Shown piece by piece: positions 56,653 to 64,000 of a stretch of DNA of 64,000 nt; position 1 is the stretch's first letter; each line of letters begins with the position of its first letter. The notes beneath the pieces are model-generated. The model saw nothing but the letters and a program-made list of their open reading frames with translations, was not told where the DNA came from and did not search any database. The stretch lies in NCBI RefSeq assembly GCF_023016085.1, contig NZ_JALKBF010000001.1, positions 2,801,307 through 2,865,306 on the forward strand, written 5' to 3'. Origin of the DNA: Aliiroseovarius sp. F47248L (GTDB lineage: Bacteria > Pseudomonadota > Alphaproteobacteria > Rhodobacterales > Rhodobacteraceae). The translations under genes were made by a program, and so were the position numbers.

Positions 56653-57183
56653 TCAGCCTCTATCGTGTTTCTGTTTGGTCAGCACGTTGCGTGCCAGTGT
56701 TTCAAGTGCATCGCGCAAGCCGGCATCCGTGACGTCAGCCGTCACCTCGGCGGCGCGCGCGTTGGTTTTTTCGTCGATCACCGGCGCCTTTTTCGGTGCA
56801 GAAGTAAATTGCGCCTGTCCTTCGGCAAAGCCTATCGGAGCAGTTTGGGTGATCCTTATCCGCGCAATGGCGTTATATCCATAGACGGCGTTCACCTTTT
56901 CGCGCAGCGTCTCTTTCTGCATTTCCAGCATTGGAGCCTGCGCACCGGTGGTCAGCACCGTCAGTGTCGCCCCCATGCCGCCGCGCGCATATGACACCTC
57001 GACCGGTTTGGCGATGGTCGCAGTGGCATCGCCTACAATCTCTGCCCAATGGGTCAGAACACGCGTCACAGCAAATCCGCGCACTTCGCTGGTCTTGCGA
57101 ATGCGTGTCGACAAAAGGCTCGAGGTCCTCTCAAACCCTTTTCTGCGGCGTTGCTTATCTTTTGGTTGACTCACGTCTGGCAT
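56653..57183 (-). CDS. DciA-like (DUF721) protein
   Basis: 176 residues. The DUF721 core includes LTHWAEIVGDATATIAKPVEVSY and the GGMGATLTVLTTGAQAPMLEMQKETLREKVNAVYGYNAIARIRITQT segment. DciA proteins load or operate the replicative helicase in bacteria without DnaC, which suits an alphaproteobacterium. A basic N-terminus precedes the domain; the C-terminal 45 residues are extra. Divergent from mutY with a 72-base gap. Confidence 0.85.
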   Translation of the reverse strand: MPDVSQPKDKQRRRKGFERTSSLLSTRIRKTSEVRGFAVTRVLTHWAEIVGDATATIAKPVEVSYARGGMGATLTVLTTGAQAPMLEMQKETLREKVNAVYGYNAIARIRITQTAPIGFAEGQAQFTSAPKKAPVIDEKTNARAAEVTADVTDAGLRDALETLARNVLTKQKHDRG

Positions 57184-57255
57184 ACCCCGGTTTTGCCCCT
57201 ATTCTATGCGGTTGAGGATGCTATGCCAGTGCAAAGCACTGATAGGGGATAACAC

Positions 57256-58296
57256 TTGTGTGACGCGCCGAAACCCGCTGATCTTTTGACTTGGTATGAT
57301 TGCCATGCCCGCGAATTGCCGTGGCGTGTCAGTCCTTCGGATCGGGCGGCAGGCGTAGTGCCCAACCCCTATGCCGTGTGGCTTTCCGAGATCATGTTGC
57401 AACAAACGACCGTTGCAGCAGTAAGAGACTATTTCACCCGATTCATGGCCCTTTGGCCCACTGTCGAAGCTTTGGCAGACGCCGATGATGACCGTGTTAT
57501 GGGTGAATGGGCGGGGCTTGGGTACTATGCCCGTGCGCGCAATCTGCTGAAATGCGCGCGGACGATCACCCATCTGGGCGGGTTTCCCCGGACGCGGGCC
57601 GAGCTTGAGAAGCTGCCTGGTATCGGCCCATACACATCCGCTGCGATTTCCGCGATCGCCTTTGATCTGCCGGAAACCGTGGTGGACGGAAATGTCGAAC
57701 GGGTGATGGCACGAGTGTTTCAGATCGAAACGCCGCTGACGGATGCAAAACCTCAGTTGAAGGAATGTGCTGCCAGTTTGACCCCAGACACGCGGCCAGG
57801 TGATTATGCGCAAGCGGTGATGGATTTGGGGGCCACGATTTGCACCCCCAAGTCGCCCGCCTGTGGGATTTGTCCTTGGAGCGCGAATTGTAAGGCACGA
57901 CGGGCAGGGGTGCAGACCTCGCTACCCGCCCGTAAACCGAAAACTCCTAAGCCCACGCGTTATGGAATCGTCTACTTAGTTCGACGCGCGGATGGCGCTT
58001 GGCTGGTCGAGCGGCGACCGGAGCGGGGATTGCTGGGAGGGATGCTGGGTTGGCCGGGGGCTGAGTGGGGCGACACAGCCATCGAAGCCGCGCCATTGCA
58101 GGCAAATTGGAACGATCCGGGAGTCGAAGTGCGTCATACATTCACGCATTTTCACCTGAGGCTGTCGCTGCGCGTGGCTAGGGTTTCCAACACCACGCAG
58201 GTGCAAACCGGATCATTTCAGAACATCCGCCCCTCGGATCTGCCGACCGTCATGCGCAAGGCATATGACGTTGCGAAAGCCGCGTTGCCGGATTGA
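57256..58296 (+). CDS. mutY: A/G-specific adenine glycosylase
   Basis: 346 residues, TTG start at 57256 with AGGGGA six bases upstream; no upstream ATG exists in frame. MutY removes adenine opposite 8-oxoguanine. LSEIMLQQTTV carries the catalytic Glu, LPGIGPYTSAAISAIAF the helix-hairpin-helix, and VVDGNVERV the Asp. The [4Fe-4S] ligands CTPKSPACGICPWSANC are complete. A C-terminal MutT-like domain (YLVRRADGAWLVERRPERGLLGGMLGWPG) recognises 8-oxoG. Confidence 0.95.
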   Translation: MCDAPKPADLLTWYDCHARELPWRVSPSDRAAGVVPNPYAVWLSEIMLQQTTVAAVRDYFTRFMALWPTVEALADADDDRVMGEWAGLGYYARARNLLKCARTITHLGGFPRTRAELEKLPGIGPYTSAAISAIAFDLPETVVDGNVERVMARVFQIETPLTDAKPQLKECAASLTPDTRPGDYAQAVMDLGATICTPKSPACGICPWSANCKARRAGVQTSLPARKPKTPKPTRYGIVYLVRRADGAWLVERRPERGLLGGMLGWPGAEWGDTAIEAAPLQANWNDPGVEVRHTFTHFHLRLSLRVARVSNTTQVQTGSFQNIRPSDLPTVMRKAYDVAKAALPD

Positions 58297-58350
58297 GCCA
58301 TTCAGCCAGGCGGTTTATACCTTTGACCGGGAACAAAGAAGGACGTCACC

Positions 58351-59490
58351 ATGGTTCCATCGTCAACGATTTCCCGGTTCCGAAACGCGGCCCCATTCGG
58401 AGTTTCACTTTTTCTGCCCGTTCTCGTCTGCATCGCGGCTGCGAAGGGCGGGTGGTATCTGCTTTTGCCCCCGCTGGGGACATGGTGGTTTTACGCGGTT
58501 TTGGATGCAGCCGTCGGCCGCTACACAGAGAATGCAGACCCTAACACGGCCGAAAGTGATCTTTTCTGGTATCGATTTATCACGCTGATCTGGTTCCCCA
58601 TTCAGTTCGTCATGATATTTGGGATGATCTGGTATGTGACCGGAGCCGACCATCTGTCGCTGCTTGAAAAGTTCTTTGTTTTCTTCGGCGTGGGTGTGCT
58701 GTCGGGATCAATTGGCATTGTTTATGCGCATGAGTTGATGCATCAATCCAACCGATTGGAGCGGTGGCTGGCCGATCTGTTGTTGGCCACCGTCCTTTAC
58801 AGCCATTTCCGCACCGAACACCTTTTGGTACATCACCCCTATGTTGGCACCACACGTGATGCCGTGACGGCCCGGTACAATGAAGGGTTTCACCGCTACT
58901 TCTTCCGAGTACTACGACAAACACCAGGGTCAGCATGGCGTGCGGAAAAGGCGATGCTGGCGCGGCGCGGACTGTCTGCGTTGGATGGGTCGAACCCGTT
59001 CTGGCGATACGGCGCTCTGCAACTGATCTGCTGTATTTTTTCGGTGTTGATCGGTGGCTGGCTCGGACTGGCATTGTTTGCCTATCAGGCGTTCATCGCC
59101 ATCTGGCAGTTGGAGCTGACGAACTATGTTGAACATTACGGGTTAACCCGCAAGCATCTGGGTGACGGCAAATACGAACGTGTGATGCCGCATCACAGCT
59201 GGAATGCCGATCACCGGGCTTCGAATTGGTTGCTGATCAACCTGCAACGCCATTCCGATCATCACTATAAGCCCGCGCGTCGGTTTCCGCTGTTGCAAAC
59301 CTATGCCGATAGCGAAGCACCGCAGTTGCCGTTTGGTTATCCGGTAATGACGGTTGCCGCATTGATCCCGCCTGTGTGGCGGCGGGTGATGAACCCGCGC
59401 GTGCGCGCATGGCGCAAGCTACATTATCCAGAGATCACGGATTGGAGCGCTTACAAGGCTGGCACCCTGCCACCGCCGGGCGTGCACTAG
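58351..59490 (+). CDS. AlkB-type alkane 1-monooxygenase-like membrane di-iron oxygenase
   Basis: 379 residues, about six membrane helices. Histidine boxes are complete: HELMH in YAHELMHQSN, EHLLVHHPYVGT, LQRHSDHHYKP, plus the NYVEHYGL motif. These bind the di-iron centre of integral-membrane alkane hydroxylases, which hydroxylate terminal methyl groups with rubredoxin as donor. No rubredoxin gene is in the window. Other members act on different hydrophobic substrates, so the substrate is not proven. Ends four bases over the GST gene. Confidence 0.88.
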   Translation: MVPSSTISRFRNAAPFGVSLFLPVLVCIAAAKGGWYLLLPPLGTWWFYAVLDAAVGRYTENADPNTAESDLFWYRFITLIWFPIQFVMIFGMIWYVTGADHLSLLEKFFVFFGVGVLSGSIGIVYAHELMHQSNRLERWLADLLLATVLYSHFRTEHLLVHHPYVGTTRDAVTARYNEGFHRYFFRVLRQTPGSAWRAEKAMLARRGLSALDGSNPFWRYGALQLICCIFSVLIGGWLGLALFAYQAFIAIWQLELTNYVEHYGLTRKHLGDGKYERVMPHHSWNADHRASNWLLINLQRHSDHHYKPARRFPLLQTYADSEAPQLPFGYPVMTVAALIPPVWRRVMNPRVRAWRKLHYPEITDWSAYKAGTLPPPGVH

Positions 59491-60110
59491 GGGAAGGTTG
59501 TTGGTGCGTCGCCAGTTTTCCATGGCGGATATTTCTGCATTACGTTGGCAAGTCGGTCGCTGGCTAGAAATTTCTCTAGCCAGGCCGAAACGCGCGGTGT
59601 CGCTTCGGCTTCGAAGCGCGGCTTGTCAATCATTGCGAACTGTCGAATGAAGGGCAGGGTGGCGAAATCTGCCAGTGTCGGACGGTTGCCAAACAGCCAG
59701 CCGCCGCCAAGTTGCGTCTCAAGCACGGCCAGAATTTTCATTGCTTCGGCGCGCGTGACTTCCGGGTCGCTGTCCGGGTGACGCACGGCGTATTTCGTCT
59801 GATCCAGCGCACGCTTGAACGGACCGTCAAAGATGTCGATCTGGTCAAACCCTGCGCTCGGCATATCGCAAAGCGCATCGGGGTCATTTTGCGCCAAAGC
59901 CCAACGCATGATGTCAAAGCTTTCGTCCAGCACGCTATCGGCAGTCACCAGACACGGCACAGTCGCGGTGGGCGAGGCGTCCAGAAACGCCTGTGGCTTG
60001 TCGCGCAACAAAATTTCGCGCAGCTCGACCTGCACACCGCTGCTGGCGATGGCAAGGCGTGCGCGGATGGCATAGGGGCAACGGCGGAAGGAATAAAGGA
60101 TTGGCAACAT
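59487..60110 (-). CDS. glutathione S-transferase family protein
   Basis: 207 residues. N-terminal thioredoxin-like domain with LYSFRRCPYAIRARLAIASSGV, a CPYA motif as in omega-like and glutaredoxin-2-like GSTs, and ATVPCLVTADSVLDESFDIM, including the glutathione-binding ES. The C-terminal helical domain follows (LADFATLPFIRQFAMID). Cytosolic; may handle electrophiles or mixed disulphides. Downstream of ccrM across a strong terminator, so probably transcribed separately. Confidence 0.87.
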   Translation of the reverse strand: MLPILYSFRRCPYAIRARLAIASSGVQVELREILLRDKPQAFLDASPTATVPCLVTADSVLDESFDIMRWALAQNDPDALCDMPSAGFDQIDIFDGPFKRALDQTKYAVRHPDSDPEVTRAEAMKILAVLETQLGGGWLFGNRPTLADFATLPFIRQFAMIDKPRFEAEATPRVSAWLEKFLASDRLANVMQKYPPWKTGDAPTTFP

Positions 60111-60166
60111 AGCCTATTCCTGCCTGAAATGGGGCAGGGGGTGCAAGTGGGTGGCGATCACCAACG

Positions 60167-60196
60167 AAAAAAAGCCCCACCCTTCGCAGGGCGGGG
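60167..60196 (-). terminator. intrinsic terminator of ccrM
   Basis: On the minus strand a 9-base stem (60196-60188 with 60183-60175, one G-T pair, loop GCGA) is followed after one base by seven T residues (60173-60167). Located about 90 bases beyond the ccrM stop. Confidence 0.85.
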
Positions 60197-60246
60197 TCAG
60201 TTAGAGTGCCATGGAACAGACCACAGGCACCGGCGGTACACCGAGT

Positions 60247-60272
60247 TGCGGGCGCATATGTCTGTGCCCGCA
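60247..60272 (-). other. hairpin in the ccrM 3' untranslated region
   Basis: TGCGGGC (60247-60253) pairs with GCCCGCA (60266-60272), extended inward by three further pairs including a G-T. It lies just after the ccrM stop, ahead of the terminator. No T run. Confidence 0.4.
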
Positions 60273-60284
60273 GAAATTCTTGGA

Positions 60285-61499
<1,215 letters not shown>

Positions 61500-61509
61500 A
61501 GTCACTTAC

Positions 61510-62136
61510 TTATTTATCTTGATACAAGATGTTGTGCACCGGCTTGAACGAACGTCTATGGTGTGGGGTCACACCAAGATTTTGAAGCGCCAACCTGTGG
61601 CTTTTTGATGGGTATCCCGCGTTCGTCTCCCAGCCATAGCCGGGAAACTGTTGCGCCAAATCCACCATGATCCGGTCGCGAGTGATTTTGGCGACGATAG
61701 AGGCGGCGGAAATCGACACAGACCGCGCGTCCCCTTTCACGATTGTTTCTGATGACAGGGTCAGCCCGCGCGGCGTCATATTGCCGTCAATCAGCACGTG
61801 GTCGGGCGAGGCGGTCAGCCCGGCAACTGCGCGTTCCATCGCCAGATGACTGGCGCGCAGAATGTTCAGTTCATCAATCTCCTCGACCGTTGCATGGGCG
61901 ATCGACACGTCGGCGCAGTTCAGAATGATGTCATACAGAGCTTCCCGTTTCTTGGCGGTCAAAGCCTTGGAATCATTCAACCCACCGGGAATGATGGCTG
62001 GGTCCAACACTACAGCCGCTGCCGTGACAGGTCCGGCCAGCGGACCGCGCCCGACTTCGTCCACACCGGCGATACGGGCAAGTCCGCGTTTCATCGCGGC
62101 AGTTTCGAAGCTGAAGTCAGGCACGGGTTTGATCAT
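61510..62136 (-). CDS. rnhB: ribonuclease HII
   Basis: 208 residues from ATG 62136 ([18 protein letters not shown]). RNase HII cuts RNA in RNA-DNA hybrids and starts ribonucleotide excision repair. Catalytic residues in [16 protein letters not shown] (Asp and Glu), a further Asp in [10 protein letters not shown] and [15 protein letters not shown] are conserved. 124 bases upstream of ccrM, same direction. A frame to 62235 includes the neighbouring terminator and is rejected. Confidence 0.94.
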   Translation of the reverse strand: MIKPVPDFSFETAAMKRGLARIAGVDEVGRGPLAGPVTAAAVVLDPAIIPGGLNDSKALTAKKREALYDIILNCADVSIAHATVEEIDELNILRASHLAMERAVAGLTASPDHVLIDGNMTPRGLTLSSETIVKGDARSVSISAASIVAKITRDRIMVDLAQQFPGYGWETNAGYPSKSHRLALQNLGVTPHHRRSFKPVHNILYQDK

Positions 62137-62172
62137 GCCCCTGCGTCGCCGATCACACGCCTGCCCGCAAGC

Positions 62173-62199
62173 AAAAAAGGCGAGAGCCGAAGCTCTCGC
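62173..62199 (-). terminator. intrinsic terminator of the secreted cationic-protein gene
   Basis: On the minus strand GCGAGAGC (62199-62192), loop TTCG, GCTCTCGC (62187-62180), then after one base a run of six T (62178-62173). A perfect 8-base stem with a stable UUCG-type loop, 54 bases after the upstream gene's stop. Confidence 0.88.
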
Positions 62200-62253
62200 A
62201 AGTTTGGCGGTGCGATGGGTTAGGGGACGCCGCACCGCTGCTCGATGTTCTGA

Positions 62254-62733
62254 TCAATATGTCGTCTTGGTGCGGTAGCCGTGATTGTTCAGACAGCCCT
62301 GGCGATAAATCTTGCGGGCAACATAGGTGCCGTTCTTGTTGCGCGCGACGATGGTGTCCTTGCAAGCGCGCGGAAGGTCAGATGCATGCGAGAAATTCCG
62401 TTTCAGACATTTCGGCGCAAAGAACCTTTGCTTACCTTGTTGCGTTTTGTACTTTTTCAGGCAATGCGCGGGCAGTTGCAGATGTTTCGGCACCTTATGC
62501 ACACGCTTGTGCGGCCGACGCGGTTTATAGTTGTCATCCTTCCTGTCTTCCTGACCGGACAGGAGCACTCCAAGTGTCGCGATTCCCAGCAACAGGCCCA
62601 GCACTGCCGCCGTGTCATCGTGGTCGTTTCGATTTCCCCAGTCGTTGGCGGAAACCGGCGTGACTGACAGCGCCATCGCCAGCGTGGCACTGAGCGCGAA
62701 TTTCAAAGTTGAAGCGATTGAGAGGGATTTCAT
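62254..62733 (-). CDS. secreted or membrane-anchored cationic protein, unknown function
   Basis: 159 residues from ATG 62733. A signal peptide (MKSLSIASTLKFALSATLAM, cut after PVSA) is followed by a short hydrophobic stretch (TAAVLGLLLGIATLGVLLSG) that could anchor it. The rest is very basic, with four cysteines (in HCLKK, PKCLKR, ACKDT and GCLNN) that could form two disulphides, and a tail ending YRTKTTY. No family recognised. It has its own terminator. Divergent from the next gene. Confidence 0.8.
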   Translation of the reverse strand: MKSLSIASTLKFALSATLAMALSVTPVSANDWGNRNDHDDTAAVLGLLLGIATLGVLLSGQEDRKDDNYKPRRPHKRVHKVPKHLQLPAHCLKKYKTQQGKQRFFAPKCLKRNFSHASDLPRACKDTIVARNKNGTYVARKIYRQGCLNNHGYRTKTTY

Positions 62734-62847
62734 CTGATGTCCTTTCGGCAGTGCATCCGTGGGGACGCGTGGAAGATGCACCAATCTTGGGATGTCTCTC
62801 GAAAGTCAGGCAATAACGCCCCATTGTTATGACCTATCACTGGCTTT

Positions 62848-62860
62848 GATATTGAATATC
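62848..62860. promoter_or_regulatory. 13-base palindrome between two divergent secreted-protein genes
   Basis: GATATT-G-AATATC, perfect with a one-base centre, 27 bases before the 62887 start codon. A possible operator; no promoter boxes stand out beside it. Confidence 0.3.
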
Positions 62861-62886
62861 CTGCCGGCGACCCGCATGGTTTGAGC

Positions 62887-63174
62887 ATGATGAAACATAT
62901 CCTTCTTACCCTTGCGCTTTCTGCCTATGCTCTGCCGTCACAGGCTGGGTGCTATGCTGATTACAAAGCGAAACAGGACGACCCGCTCAGGCTGCACTAC
63001 GGCGTGATCGAGCTACCGGACGATGCCTGCAACAACCGACAGGCTGCCACGCGTCAAGTGCAGCATCGCCTTGAAAACGAGGGGTGGCAGCTTTTGAAGA
63101 TTCAATCCATCTTCAACGAGACTGGACTTACCGAAAGGAAAGAAAGTGCCGGAGAGTTCTTCCTTCGCTTCTGA
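62887..63174 (+). CDS. small secreted protein, unknown function
   Basis: 95 residues from ATG 62887, or one fewer from the adjacent ATG 62890. The signal peptide MKHILLTLALSAYALPSQA ends before GCYADYKAKQDD. Mature part of about 75 residues, with two cysteines (GCYAD, DDACNN) able to form a disulphide, then a helical stretch (RQAATRQVQHRLENEGWQLLKIQSIF). No lipobox. Its 3' end overlaps the membrane-bound regulator gene by 29 bases, so the two are coexpressed and may act together. Confidence 0.75.
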   Translation: MMKHILLTLALSAYALPSQAGCYADYKAKQDDPLRLHYGVIELPDDACNNRQAATRQVQHRLENEGWQLLKIQSIFNETGLTERKESAGEFFLRF

Positions 63175-63850
63175 TGCTCGGCGGGTCTCGAACCGGGTGG
63201 TTGTGGCTGGCATTGCTGTGATCGTCGGGATTCTTCTGATCGCTGCCATCGTGCTGTTCATGACGCTGCCGGACGCCAATGCATTCAATGCAAGAGTCGA
63301 GCAGATATTCGTCGAAAACGACGGTCTGACGTCGGGGGCGGAAATCAAGCTTCTAGAGATCTTGGCTCAATCGGGCACCGCCTTCGCCGATACGCTAACC
63401 AGCTATCGCATGGTAATTTTCGTGCTGCTGGTCTTTGCCACCGCGCTGCTGGTCGCCGCGCTGGTCTTTTTACTGACCATCATTGGCCTAAACCGCCGCA
63501 TGGGCGAGATTGAACGCGCGGGCATTCAGGTCAACTCGCTGTTGATCAGCCGCGAGGAACGCACCGTTTATCTGAACAACATGGAATTTTCGCTAACTGA
63601 AGCCGCGATTGAAACCCTCTCGGCCCTTGCCGAAGCAAGGATGGACGAAGAGGTTTTGTCGGGGTCCGAACTTGAGGGGCTGATTTCCGGTCGCGATCCT
63701 GCCGATTGCGACGAAGCCGCCGGTGCCACCCGCATCAAACGCCTGCGCGACGCGTTGGGCAATCAGCTGATGAGCGAACTGCTGGTTAAAACCATCGCCC
63801 GCCGAGGCTACATGCTGTCCATCGACAAAGATGTAATCCGGATGATCTGA
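63146..63850 (+). CDS. membrane-anchored winged-helix transcriptional regulator
   Basis: 234 residues, GTG start at 63146 with AAGGAA upstream. TM1 is residues 18-40, a loop of about 48 residues probably faces the periplasm, TM2 is residues 89-113, and the C-terminal domain (about 135-227) is an OmpR/ToxR-type winged helix: EERTVYLNNMEFSLTEAAIETLSAL, ATRIKRLRDALGNQLMSELLVKTIARRGYML. In ToxR and CadC the DNA-binding domain is N-terminal; here it is at the C-terminus. The cited loop could sense an envelope signal. Targets unknown. Confidence 0.8.
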   Translation: MPESSSFASDARRVSNRVVVAGIAVIVGILLIAAIVLFMTLPDANAFNARVEQIFVENDGLTSGAEIKLLEILAQSGTAFADTLTSYRMVIFVLLVFATALLVAALVFLLTIIGLNRRMGEIERAGIQVNSLLISREERTVYLNNMEFSLTEAAIETLSALAEARMDEEVLSGSELEGLISGRDPADCDEAAGATRIKRLRDALGNQLMSELLVKTIARRGYMLSIDKDVIRMI

Positions 63851-63855
63851 AGGGG

Positions 63856-63901
63856 TGGCGACCCCGGCAGGATTCGAACCTGCAACCTGCCCCTTAGGAG
63901 G
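63856..63901 (-). tRNA. tRNA-Arg(CCT) 3' fragment, probable attachment-site remnant
   Basis: On the minus strand: anticodon loop CTCCTAA (anticodon CCT), the 3' anticodon strand GGGGC, variable loop, T arm GCAGG-TTCGAAT-CCTGC, then CGGGGTC, a discriminator G and CCA. The matching 5' half is absent: no D arm and no GACCCCG acceptor strand occur in the next 100 bases. Identity to a tRNA stops in the anticodon loop at about 63901. This is the shape left when an element integrates into a tRNA 3' end. It lies five bases after the regulator stop. Confidence 0.8.
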
Positions 63902-64000
63902 GATGCGTTCATAGCGCTATTCCTTTTGTGATTTCTTACTGTTGGGTGTTTGTACAGCGTCATCCGGTACGTGGTTTGTACGAAAACGGGCCCTGATGTC
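63902..64000. mobile_element. putative left edge of an integrated element
   Basis: The 99 bases beyond the tRNA fragment do not belong to the tRNA and are relatively A+T-rich at first. Two copies of GTTTGTAC (63948-63955 and 63974-63981, 26 bases apart) could be recombinase arm sites. A minus-strand frame is open from 64000 to a TAG at 63919-63917, too short to judge. Nothing else can be read before the window ends. Confidence 0.4.

Noticed and set aside
63917..64000. Minus-strand open frame at the right edge as an integrase C-terminus
   Set aside because: Only 27 codons are visible and a run of that length is expected by chance about a quarter of the time; no integrase motif can be read.

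Overview
The window looks like chromosomal DNA of an alphaproteobacterium of the Rhodobacteraceae (Roseobacter group). This rests on protein families and gene order: maf-aroE-coaE-dnaQ-secB, hslVU, rimP-nusA-ylxR-infB, dnaK-dnaJ-radC, lptC-lptA-lptB-hpf-ptsN, a CcrM-type GANTC methyltransferase, a Tim44-like adaptor, a DciA-like protein and a cytoplasmic SoeABC-type sulfite dehydrogenase. Nearly all of the sequence is dense housekeeping DNA with short spacers and many 4-base ATGA overlaps. The only sign of horizontal transfer is at the extreme right end.

Layout. 1-7.7 kb: end of maf, aroE, coaE, dnaQ, then secB, idi, fxsA, the Tim44-like gene, mltA, an smr gene and a lipoprotein hydrolase. 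7.7-17.4 kb: hslVU, a capsule-synthesis-like orphan, hemH, an NDUFAF5-like methyltransferase, comF, grxC, a nitrilase-marR-acetyltransferase operon, ubiG and a proline iminopeptidase. 17.4-23.2 kb: the transcription/translation operon rimP-nusA-ylxR-infB, with a structured leader and a terminator just before rimP, then a 47-residue small gene. 23.2-35.2 kb: mutT, argJ, a parvulin isomerase, secA, a PstS-OmpA fusion, radC, dnaJ, dnaK and an AlkB-type demethylase.

35.2-44.1 kb is a cell-surface glycan region: a polysaccharide ABC permease, cysQ, kdsB, galU, two tandem paralogous glycosyltransferases, a GT14-like glycosyltransferase and a sulfotransferase with two apparent halves. CysQ removes PAP, the by-product of PAPS-dependent sulfotransferases. 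KdsB makes CMP-Kdo and GalU makes UDP-glucose. I infer a pathway for a sulfated, Kdo-linked surface polysaccharide. 44.1-48.0 kb carries ptsN, hpf, the LPS-transport genes lptB, lptA and lptC, and an RNase D-like exonuclease. 48.0-52.5 kb is soeCBA. 52.7-58.3 kb holds an HSL-family hydrolase, a waaA-like gene, lpxK, a DsbA-like protein, the DciA-like gene and mutY. 58.3-62.2 kb holds an alkane hydroxylase-like membrane oxygenase, a glutathione transferase, ccrM and rnhB.

62.2-64.0 kb: a secreted cationic protein, a small secreted protein overlapping a membrane-anchored winged-helix regulator, and the 3' part of a tRNA-Arg(CCT) gene cut off in the anticodon loop. That fragment is the expected mark of an integrated element lying to the right of the window. 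The best leads are this boundary, the membrane-bound regulator pair, the sulfated-glycan cluster, the ccrM control region (three GANTC sites plus two near-identical dyads) and the rimP leader.
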